Assembly: GCA_002483425.1 (NCBI GenBank)
Contig: DLHW01000058.1
Location: 1 to 33,851 of the forward strand
Reading direction: 5' to 3'
Origin: Methylococcaceae bacterium UBA7658
Lineage (GTDB): Bacteria; Pseudomonadota; Gammaproteobacteria; Methylococcales; Methylomonadaceae
Length of the DNA stretch: 33,851 bases
The number at the start of each line of letters is the position of its first letter. The stretch's first letter is position 1. Below the pieces are notes generated by a model. That model was given only the letters and a program-made list of their open reading frames with translations. It was not told the DNA's origin and made no database searches. Made by a program: the position numbers and the translations under genes. Positions 25,572 through 32,442 of this stretch are shown here, piece after piece.

Positions 25572-26285
25572 CTAACCCTTTTGTTCGTTAACTGTCCTAA
25601 TCGCTAGTTGTAAATCCTGCCAAGCCTTACGCTTTTCCAGCAATGACCGCAACAAATAAGCCGGATGATAGACTACGACGAGCGGTATGCCATCCAGTTC
25701 ATGTACCTTGCCTCTCAGTTTACCGATAGGCGCATCCGTGTTCAACAAAGTTTGTGCCGAAATGCGCCCGACCGCCAGGATTATTTTCGGCTTAATCAAA
25801 TCGCGCTGACGGCGAAGATAATCGCTACAGCTTTCCGCTTCTTCGGGTTTTGGGTCACGGTTGCCGGGCGGCCTGCATTTGAGGATATTGGTGATGAATA
25901 CCTCTTCCCGTTCCAGCCCAACAGACCTCAGCATTTCGGTCAACAACGCACCCGCCTTGCCGACAAAGGGCTTGCCCTGTTCGTCTTCGTTTTGCCCCGG
26001 CGCTTCGCCGATGATCATCCAATCGGCGGCTTTATTGCCCGTGCCGAACACGGTTTGGGTGCGGGTTTGGCACAGGTCGCATAAGGTGCAGGTGGCGACT
26101 TCAGCCTCCAAAGTCGCCCAATCGTTTTGTGGATTAATTAATGCTTCTGGCTCATTAATAACATTAGCGGCAGGAAACTTCACTTCAGACAATGGTTCGG
26201 AAACAACGGGTATCGGTGCTGTTCTGGAAACCCAGACATCAATGCCCATGGCTTCAAGGTATTGCAGTCGAGTGGCGTTATCCAT
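25572..26285 (-). CDS. Uracil-DNA glycosylase, family 4 ([4Fe-4S])
   Basis: 237 residues. It removes uracil from DNA and starts base-excision repair. Family-4 marks are the catalytic loop GEAPGQNED (93-101), PFVGKAG (106-112) and the C-terminal HPAYLLR DNA-intercalation loop. Cluster cysteines are at 66, 69 or 72 (CTLCDLC), 137 (ILKCRPP) and 153 (ESCSDYL). The first ~55 residues form a variable, proline-rich lead that is typical of this family in proteobacteria and resembles the region linking it to phage polymerase-type proteins. The rimI gene follows 2 nt after the stop. Family assignment is firm; no conventional gene name is certain. Confidence 0.92.
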   Translation of the reverse strand: MDNATRLQYLEAMGIDVWVSRTAPIPVVSEPLSEVKFPAANVINEPEALINPQNDWATLEAEVATCTLCDLCQTRTQTVFGTGNKAADWMIIGEAPGQNEDEQGKPFVGKAGALLTEMLRSVGLEREEVFITNILKCRPPGNRDPKPEEAESCSDYLRRQRDLIKPKIILAVGRISAQTLLNTDAPIGKLRGKVHELDGIPLVVVYHPAYLLRSLLEKRKAWQDLQLAIRTVNEQKG

Positions 26286-26382
26286 GTGCGGGGAGATTAG
26301 CAGGAAGAAATAACGTAATTTACTTTGTATTATGGTTTTTACGCCATGAGATTATATCTTAACATACAGAAGTAGAGGCGTA

Positions 26383-26510
26383 GATGTGCTGAACAAAGTG
26401 AAGCGCATCGTTTGCTTGGGGGGGGGGGATTTGCTCCCTCGACAGATGCGCCTCGTGCCAGGCACATCCTTGCACATCTTACGAGTTACATTTGGCGCAT
26501 CTTACGAGTT
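26383..26510. repeat. REP-like nested hairpin with an 11-G run and a short direct repeat
   Basis: Outer arms GATGTGC (26383-26389) and GCACATC (26462-26468) enclose inner arms GCGCATC (26403-26409) and GATGCGC (26445-26451). The loop contains an uninterrupted run of 11 G (26418-26428). Then CATCTTACGAGTT occurs twice, 23 nt apart (26475-26487 and 26498-26510). The rest of 26286-26659 holds no gene. The layout looks like a dispersed intergenic repeat; copies elsewhere cannot be checked here. Confidence 0.6.
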
Positions 26511-26659
26511 GATCCTTAAAAGGAATTTCAAAGGTTATTTGATTTATGTCAATTCTGTTTCAGAAAAACGGTGTATTTTATTTGTTTTTCAATAAAGCAA
26601 AAAAGCAAATCGTTTGAGATTAGTTTGACTCTGTTCATTCCCAAGTAAGGAGTATTCAT

Positions 26660-28006
26660 ATGAAAACAAATTTATCCCACTTTCTCGCCGTATTAGCCGT
26701 CATGTCGGCGATATTATTCATGCCGGAAGGAGCGAGCGCACAAGGGAAACGCGGCTGCGTGCTTCGTGAACCAGGAGTATCGCGGTTCATTGAGCAAGGG
26801 CGTGATCGGCGCGAAGCGCTCAAAGAAGCCGTACAGATGCATAAGGTGCGTGGCGTCCGGTTTATCGATCCGTGCCTGACAGGAGGCGTTAGCGACATTA
26901 CGGAAGAAACGTACGAGGCTCTGGTGCAAGCGAACCCATCTCACTTTGAGCCTATCCAGCACTTGGGTCACGGTGGCGCATTTCCGCCCTCGCTCATCAA
27001 GAAGTTGAAACCTGTGTATAACTTCGTCAACCTCAACGACTATACACCCCCTCCCGAAAATTACTTCTATGTCCCGGTTTTTGTAGCAAACAATGGGGTG
27101 GTTTATGGCAGTGGAAGTGACGATATTGTTTCTGGGACTGACTATGTAGTGTCTTACAAAGACGGAGTGACAACATTACTCCAGCCTGGAAGCCCGATAG
27201 CAGCTAATAACCGCGGTGTGGTTGGCGGGTTGGTCATACAAGATTGGGAAAATTTCCTGGGTCAAGCAGCCCTGTTTTCGGAACAGGGAAGCCGATTGAT
27301 TCCTCGTATACCGGGTGAGATTCACAGCCAAATTGAGGCAATTAATGATCGTGGGACTCTCTTGATATACTGGCTGGATCAGGACTGGACTCCTAAATTA
27401 GACCTATACAAAGACGGGAAACGCGAACCTCTCGACTTTGGCCCATCCGTTCCAGTCGTTATTAGCCCCCTTTGGATTAATAACAATGACATCATCGCTG
27501 GAACCACACATATCAATGGCCTTGGAGATCGTGGATTCAAGTTTGATACCCGCACGAAACAAGCGACCATTTTGGCGCCGCAACCGACTGAGCCGGATTC
27601 ATGGGCCGTGGACATCAATAATCATGACGAAGTGTTGGGATATTCGTTCGTTTCCGATGGAATCGAGCGTATTGGGATTTGGGATCGTCACAACCGATTC
27701 AAGACCTATTTCGTTGAAGGAACTTCAACATATCCCACAATCAGCAATAGCTTGGAATTTAATGACAACGACCTCATTGTGATTTCCAGCATTAAAGCCC
27801 CCGCAGAAGAGAAAAACCATTCTTATTTGGTGCCAAAGCCCGGTGTTCGCATCGACCTGGAAACGATTGTGCAGAATAAGCCTGACGGCATCGCAGGAAT
27901 CACCAGAATCGAGCAAATGAATGACCGGGGAGATATGATTGGATATTCACTCGACAAGGGCATAGTGACATCTATCTTCTTGGATAACTTGCGAGGTAAA
28001 AAGTAA
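26660..28006 (+). CDS. Secreted HAF-repeat protein
   Basis: 448 residues with a signal peptide (MKTNLSHFLAVLAVMSAILF..., cleavage near ASA/QGK). A strong AAGGAG lies 8 nt before the ATG. The body consists of degenerate ~45-residue beta units of the HAF (extracellular repeat) type, for example INNNDIIAGTTHI, INNHDEVLGYSFV, FNDNDLIVISSI and MNDRGDMIGYSL. Each unit has the consensus 'hN..G.hhG...' followed by a strand. These probably fold as a beta-propeller. An N-terminal non-repeat part (residues about 30-110) contains paired cysteines. It has no anchor. The function of HAF proteins is unknown. It is a single gene with a REP-like element on each side. Confidence 0.85.
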   Translation: MKTNLSHFLAVLAVMSAILFMPEGASAQGKRGCVLREPGVSRFIEQGRDRREALKEAVQMHKVRGVRFIDPCLTGGVSDITEETYEALVQANPSHFEPIQHLGHGGAFPPSLIKKLKPVYNFVNLNDYTPPPENYFYVPVFVANNGVVYGSGSDDIVSGTDYVVSYKDGVTTLLQPGSPIAANNRGVVGGLVIQDWENFLGQAALFSEQGSRLIPRIPGEIHSQIEAINDRGTLLIYWLDQDWTPKLDLYKDGKREPLDFGPSVPVVISPLWINNNDIIAGTTHINGLGDRGFKFDTRTKQATILAPQPTEPDSWAVDINNHDEVLGYSFVSDGIERIGIWDRHNRFKTYFVEGTSTYPTISNSLEFNDNDLIVISSIKAPAEEKNHSYLVPKPGVRIDLETIVQNKPDGIAGITRIEQMNDRGDMIGYSLDKGIVTSIFLDNLRGKK

Positions 28007-28029
28007 CTTATTGATTCGGCTTTTTAAAG

Positions 28030-28205
28030 TTTGAACCGTTCGTGCTGAGCCTGTCGAAGCACATACCGCCTTTCGACAGCTCGGTAGGTTGGGGTGAGGA
28101 ACGAACCCCAACGAACCAAGGCCAATTTTTTGTTGGGGTTCACAAGCTCACCCCAACCTACGGTTCTTTCATAGTGTATAAGTTGGGGCTGAATAGCCAG
28201 CCCCG
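28030..28205. repeat. REP-like palindromic repeats in tandem
   Basis: Three hairpins follow the HAF gene. First, GAGCCTGTCGAAG (28047-28059) faces CTTTCGACAGCTC (28070-28082). Second, GTAGGTTGGGGTGAG (28084-28098) faces CTCACCCCAACCTAC (28147-28161), with inner arms GAACCCCAAC (28103-28112) and GTTGGGGTTC (28132-28141). Third, GGGGCTG (28185-28191) faces CAGCCCC (28198-28204). The GTCGAA core resembles palindromes widespread in proteobacteria and linked to RAYT transposases. No transposase gene is in the window. Confidence 0.7.
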
Positions 28206-28303
28206 ACAAAATCATCGGTTTTATTCGTTAGGTTTCTTTCCTATGCAGGAGTAAGAAACAAACAAATATATTTTGTTTATTGCCTTTTATTTTGTCGTTA
28301 ATT

Positions 28304-29848
28304 TTACACATCTCCCTTCTGCGGATGCCGCCGTTGATCCGGGCTGAGTAACTTATTGACCGCATTGATATAAGCCTTCGCCGAGGCAATAACAATGTCG
28401 GTATCCGCGCCCAAACCGTTGACGATCCGCCCGGCTTTTTCCAACCGCACGGTCACTTCGCCTTGGGCATCGGTACCGTTAGTGATGTTATTGACCGAAT
28501 AAAGCGCCAACACCGCGTTTGTTTCGACCAATTTCTCAATCGCTTTTAAACTGGCGTCGACGGCGCCGCCGCCTTCGGCATTGCCGGTCACTTCCTTGTT
28601 GTCGATCCGGATTGTAACCCTGGCGTTGGGCACTTCGCCGGTTTCCGAACAGACCTTCAAGGCAACCAGTTTGATATGTTCGTCTTCCGCTTCGAAACCG
28701 ACTTCCGAAATCAAGGCTTGCAAGTCTTCGTCAAAGATTTCATGCTTTTTGTCGGCAAGCGCTTTGAAACGCGAGAATGCTTCGTTCAATTCTTCTTCCG
28801 ATTGAAACTCCACGCCTAATTCCATCATCCTGCTTTTGAAGGCGTTGCGGCCCGAATGCTTGCCCAGCACCATGCGATTGGCGCTCCAGCCCACATCTTC
28901 CGCCCGCATGATTTCATAAGTCTCGCGGCTTTTCAGTACGCCGTCCTGATGGATGCCGGATTCGTGGGCGAAAGCGTTCGCGCCGACAATGGCCTTGTTG
29001 GGCTGCACCGGGAAACCGGTAATCGACGACACCAATTTGGAGCAGGTCAAGATTTCCCTGGTATCGATGCGGGTTTGGCACGGAAACACGTCGTGGCGGG
29101 TGCGCACAGTCATAACGACTTCTTCAAGCGAGGCATTGCCCGCGCGCTCGCCTAACCCGTTAATCGTACATTCCACCTGCCGTGCGCCATTCAAGACTGC
29201 CGCCAAGGAATTCGACACTGCTAAACCTAAATCGTTGTGGCAATGCACCGAAAAGATCGCCTTATCGGAATTCGGAATGCGTTTAATTAAATTGGCGATA
29301 GTCGCTCCGAACTGGTGCGGCAAACTGTAACCGACGGTATCGGGAATATTGAGCGTAGTTGCACCCGCATCGATAACGGCTTCCAAAATCCGGCATAAGA
29401 AATCTTCTTCCGAACGGCCCGCATCTTCAGGGGAAAATTCGACATCGTCGGTGAATTGCCGCGCCCGCTTGACCGCTTTCACGGCATATTCGATGACTTG
29501 CTCCGGCTGCATCCGCAACTTCATCTGCATGTGGATGGGCGAGGTGGCGATGAAGGTATGGATGCGCGACCTTGCCGCGCCTTTCAACGCCGCCCCGGCC
29601 TGATCGATGTCTCTATCCAGCGCGCGCGACAAACCGCAAACGGTGCTGTCTTTGATAACATTGGCTACAGCTTGGACGGCCTCGAAATCGCCTGGACTTG
29701 CCGCCGGAAAACCGGCCTCGATAACGTCCACCTTTAGGCGTTCCAACGCGCGCGCAATGCGGATTTTTTCGTCGCGGGTCATCGACGCGCCGGGGCTTTG
29801 CTCACCATCTCGCAACGTGGTGTCGAAAATAATCAATGGGTCTTTCAT
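28304..29848 (-). CDS. leuA: 2-isopropylmalate synthase
   Basis: First committed enzyme of leucine synthesis: condenses acetyl-CoA with 2-ketoisovalerate. From ATG at 29848 it has 514 residues (E. coli: 523). The active-site signature FDTTLRDGEQSPG is near the N terminus, the metal-binding SVHCHNDLGLAV motif is present, and the LeuA_dimer regulatory domain for leucine feedback makes up the C-terminal ~130 residues. The frame extends to 29872, but GGAG lies about 6 nt before the ATG at 29848, which fixes the start there. A leucine-rich leader peptide gene lies 93 nt upstream, suggesting control by leucine supply. The pssA gene precedes it on the same strand, an adjacency kept in many proteobacteria. 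No ilv genes are visible. Confidence 0.95.
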   Translation of the reverse strand: MKDPLIIFDTTLRDGEQSPGASMTRDEKIRIARALERLKVDVIEAGFPAASPGDFEAVQAVANVIKDSTVCGLSRALDRDIDQAGAALKGAARSRIHTFIATSPIHMQMKLRMQPEQVIEYAVKAVKRARQFTDDVEFSPEDAGRSEEDFLCRILEAVIDAGATTLNIPDTVGYSLPHQFGATIANLIKRIPNSDKAIFSVHCHNDLGLAVSNSLAAVLNGARQVECTINGLGERAGNASLEEVVMTVRTRHDVFPCQTRIDTREILTCSKLVSSITGFPVQPNKAIVGANAFAHESGIHQDGVLKSRETYEIMRAEDVGWSANRMVLGKHSGRNAFKSRMMELGVEFQSEEELNEAFSRFKALADKKHEIFDEDLQALISEVGFEAEDEHIKLVALKVCSETGEVPNARVTIRIDNKEVTGNAEGGGAVDASLKAIEKLVETNAVLALYSVNNITNGTDAQGEVTVRLEKAGRIVNGLGADTDIVIASAKAYINAVNKLLSPDQRRHPQKGDV

Positions 29849-29920
29849 GGTGTCTCCATCAATGGATGGCAATCGGCAATCTTAACAATAGCCGAGTTAA
29901 AAAAGAGGGTTGTTTTTGAC

Positions 29921-29956
29921 GAGAAAAGAATTAGATGCCCGCTAGGGCAGGATTCT
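29921..29956 (-). terminator. Possible attenuator hairpin in the leuA leader
   Basis: On the minus strand AGAAT-CC-TGCCC, loop TAGC, GGGCA-TCTA-ATTCT forms a two-part stem (29927-29956) followed by TTTTCTC. It contains the stop codon of the leader peptide. The internal loop is asymmetric and the U-tract short, so termination strength is doubtful; no clear competing antiterminator was identified by eye. Confidence 0.35.
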
Positions 29957-30049
29957 CAAGAGCAGGGATAGGCGCAAGCAAACACTGGACTTTGCACCGG
30001 CAAAGTCGCACTCAACAGTATGATTGTGTTTGTTGTTTTTAGAAATCAT
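29942..30049 (-). CDS. Leucine-rich leader peptide of leuA (LeuL-like)
   Basis: A 35-residue frame: MISKNNKHNHTVECDFAGAK then SSVCLRLSLLLRILP, stop TAG. Six of the ten residues from 25 to 34 are leucine, encoded by TTG, CTA, CTG, CTC, TTG and CTG. This is the expected ribosome-stalling signal of a transcription-attenuation leader. It precedes leuA by 93 nt. There is no Shine-Dalgarno, but the promoter at 30056-30084 predicts a start exactly at the A of this ATG, so translation may be leaderless. In enteric bacteria leuL controls leuABCD by attenuation. Here the gene is not similar in sequence to that leader, only in design. Chance is the alternative; the position and cluster make that unlikely. 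Confidence 0.6.
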   Translation of the reverse strand: MISKNNKHNHTVECDFAGAKSSVCLRLSLLLRILP

Positions 30050-30055
30050 GCGGAA

Positions 30056-30084
30056 ACTATAACTTAACGCGCTTTAACTCTCAA
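30056..30084 (-). promoter_or_regulatory. Predicted sigma-70 promoter of the leuL-leuA unit
   Basis: TTGAGA (30079-30084) and TATAGT (30056-30061) on the minus strand are separated by exactly 17 nt. The predicted start, 7 nt past the -10, is 30049, the first base of the leader ATG. It overlaps the intergenic region right after the pssA stop (30092), so leuA need not depend on the pssA promoter. Confidence 0.6.
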
Positions 30085-30091
30085 GCATAAT

Positions 30092-30835
30092 CTACAACTT
30101 ACGTTCTTGCAACCGACGCTTCCGCACGATTAAAGTTACCACAGGACCTGAAACGGCATAGCCCAAAGCCAGCAGGAACAACATCGTTTCCGGTTGCGCC
30201 ATCACGAAAGCAATGGCGAGCATCACTGAAATGGCCACAATAAACGGAACCTTACCCCGTAAATCGATTTCCTTGAAACTGTAATATCTGAAATTACTGA
30301 CCATCAGCAAGCCGGTACAAATGGTCAGCACAATAGCAGGGAATTTGACTACTTCGACCGAATATTGATGTTCAAGCGACACCCAAATAAATCCTGCCAG
30401 TACTGCCGCCGCCGCAGGGCTTGCCAAACCTTGGAAGTAACGCCGGTCTGCCGTGCCGACTTGGGTGTTGAAACGCGCCAGCCGTAACGCACCGCCCGCC
30501 ATGTGGACAAACGCCGCGAACAGTCCTAGTTTGCCTAAGCCTGAAAAAGCCCAAAGATACATAACCAAAGCCGGGGCAACCGCGAACGAGGTCATGTCTG
30601 ACAAACTGTCGTACTGCACACCGAATTCGCTTTGGGTATTCGTTAACCGGGCGACGCGCCCGTCCAAACCGTCCAAAATCATCGCGATAAAAATAGCGAT
30701 GACAGCCGTTTCATAACGTCCTCCGATAGCGGATGTAATCGAGTAATAACCGGAAAACAACGCGCCGGTCGTCAATAGATTAGGCAATAAATAAATTCCG
30801 CGACGGCGGATGGAAGGTTTATCGGGTTTGTTCAT
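30092..30835 (-). CDS. pssA: CDP-diacylglycerol-serine O-phosphatidyltransferase
   Basis: Membrane enzyme making phosphatidylserine, precursor of phosphatidylethanolamine. The CDP-alcohol phosphotransferase motif is complete: DGLDGRVARLT, then a Gly in FGVQYDSLSD, with its three conserved aspartates. About seven hydrophobic spans, 247 residues from ATG at 30835 (MNKPDKPSIRRRG). An in-frame TTG at 30847 would add four residues, but neither site has a Shine-Dalgarno and the ATG is preferred. The protein belongs to the integral-membrane type of Bacillus and many proteobacteria, not the peripheral E. coli enzyme. leuA lies 243 nt downstream with its own promoter. pfp diverges across 265 nt. Confidence 0.93.
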   Translation of the reverse strand: MNKPDKPSIRRRGIYLLPNLLTTGALFSGYYSITSAIGGRYETAVIAIFIAMILDGLDGRVARLTNTQSEFGVQYDSLSDMTSFAVAPALVMYLWAFSGLGKLGLFAAFVHMAGGALRLARFNTQVGTADRRYFQGLASPAAAAVLAGFIWVSLEHQYSVEVVKFPAIVLTICTGLLMVSNFRYYSFKEIDLRGKVPFIVAISVMLAIAFVMAQPETMLFLLALGYAVSGPVVTLIVRKRRLQERKL

Positions 30836-31100
30836 CGGCGCTTTCAATACTTTATTATTCGTAAAAAATCAGGGGAAATTATACAACGCGAGACGGACCT
30901 GGACTAAGTTTAATCCATCCTTATGACAAGGATATTAATCCCGCTTTCCTGTTGACGATTAAATGCCGTAACAAAAACAAGGAATCCCAAGCAACTATGA
31001 TAAAATTCGCGCACTAAAAAGTAGCGCTGTTTTGAAAACAACCAAAAACATACGCTGCCTATTCTGTTTTTTCCCTTAATCAATACAACAAAACACGACC

Positions 31101-32330
31101 ATGAATAAACCAAAAAAAGTCGCAATTCTCACCGCCGGCGGTTTAGCCCCTTGCCTTAACTCAGCCATTGGCAGCCTTATCGAACGTTACAGTGAAATAG
31201 ATCCATCAATTGAGATTATTTGCTACCGCAGCGGTTATAAAGGTCTCTTACTAGGCGATTCTTATAAAGTAACGCCAGCCGTGCGTGAAAAAGCCGGTTT
31301 ATTGCACAAATTCGGCGGTTCCACAATCGGCAACAGCCGAGTTAAATTGACTAATGTAAAAGACTGCATTAAGCGCGGCCTGGTTCAAGAAGGCCAGGAT
31401 CCGCAAAAAGTTGCCGCCGACCAGTTAATAAAAGACGGCGTTGACATCCTGCACACCATCGGCGGAGACGATACCAACACGGCAGCAGCCGATCTTGCCG
31501 CATTTTTGGCAACCAATAATTATGGGTTAACCGTTATTGGTTTGCCTAAAACCGTTGATAACGATGTATTTCCGATCAAGCAATCGTTGGGGGCATGGAC
31601 GGCGGCGGAACAAGGCGCACGTTATTTCTGGAATGTGGTCGCAGAAAACAACGCCAACCCAAGAATGTTGATCGTCCATGAAGTCATGGGCCGTAGTTGC
31701 GGCTGGCTGACGGCGGCAACCGCACTGGAATATCGCAAACTGCTGGATCGCGCTGAATGGCTGCCTGAATTAGGATTGGATCGCGCCACTTACGAAGTAC
31801 ACGGTGTCTTCATCCCCGAAATGGCCATTGATTTGGAAGCCGAAGCCAAACGCTTACGCGCTGTGATGGATAAAGTGGACTGTGTGAACATCTTCATCTC
31901 GGAAGGTGCGGGTGTTGAAGCTATCGTTGCGGAAATGCAAGCCAAAGGCCAGGAAGTACCGCGCGATGCGTTCGGCCATGTTAAGCTGGATGCGGTCAAT
32001 CCCGGCAAGTGGTTTGGCGAGCAATTCGCGCAAATGCTGGGCGCGGAAAAAACATTAGTGCAAAAATCAGGATACTTTGCACGTGCCGCGGCATCCAATG
32101 TTGAAGATATTCGCTTGATCAAATCTTGCGCGGATTTAGCTGTCGAATGTGCCTTCCGCCGTGAATCCGGCGTTATCGGCCATGACGAAGATCGCGGTAA
32201 TGTACTGAGAGCAATCGAGTTTCCACGCATTAAAGGCGGCAAACCGTTTGATATTGACTCGTCTTGGTTTGAAAAAACTTTGACCGAAATCGGTCAAACG
32301 AAAGGCGCTAAGGTCGATACCAGCCATTAG
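31101..32330 (+). CDS. pfp: Pyrophosphate-dependent 6-phosphofructokinase
   Basis: Reversibly phosphorylates fructose 6-phosphate with pyrophosphate, and is used in glycolysis and in the ribulose-monophosphate cycle of methanotrophs. The 409 residues have GGDDT (121-125), whose second Asp marks the PPi-using class; the ATP enzyme reads GGDGS. The catalytic segment PKTVDND (149-155) is also present, as are MGRSCGWL and the C-terminal GYFARAAASN. The TAGGLAPCLN phosphate loop opens the protein. It is a single gene, divergent from pssA. The stop is followed by a strong hairpin at 32340. Family assignment is very secure; the PPi class follows from the diagnostic residue. Confidence 0.95.
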   Translation: MNKPKKVAILTAGGLAPCLNSAIGSLIERYSEIDPSIEIICYRSGYKGLLLGDSYKVTPAVREKAGLLHKFGGSTIGNSRVKLTNVKDCIKRGLVQEGQDPQKVAADQLIKDGVDILHTIGGDDTNTAAADLAAFLATNNYGLTVIGLPKTVDNDVFPIKQSLGAWTAAEQGARYFWNVVAENNANPRMLIVHEVMGRSCGWLTAATALEYRKLLDRAEWLPELGLDRATYEVHGVFIPEMAIDLEAEAKRLRAVMDKVDCVNIFISEGAGVEAIVAEMQAKGQEVPRDAFGHVKLDAVNPGKWFGEQFAQMLGAEKTLVQKSGYFARAAASNVEDIRLIKSCADLAVECAFRRESGVIGHDEDRGNVLRAIEFPRIKGGKPFDIDSSWFEKTLTEIGQTKGAKVDTSH

Positions 32331-32339
32331 TCAATTACC

Positions 32340-32370
32340 TCCGCGGTGAGACGCTTCGTTTCACCGCGGA
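32340..32370. terminator. Hairpin between convergent pfp and the TolC-like gene
   Basis: TCCGCGGTGA (32340-32349) and TCACCGCGGA (32361-32370) form a perfect 10-bp G/C-rich stem with an 11-nt loop, 9 nt after the pfp stop. No U-run follows, so it is a weak intrinsic terminator at best. Confidence 0.5.
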
Positions 32371-32442
32371 ACCTAGATTTATCCGCTTTCAAGCAATATC
32401 ACCCTTCATCCTAAACCACTTAACGGTGTTAGGCGTTTTAGG

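Noticed and set aside
26386..26595. 69-codon plus-strand frame through the G-run
   Set aside because: It is made of REP-like repeat sequence and depends on the G-run length; no protein similarity or ribosome site.
30836..31100. Promoter for pfp in the pssA-pfp gap
   Set aside because: TATGAT and TAAAAT are present near 30996-31003 but no matching -35 could be paired with confidence.
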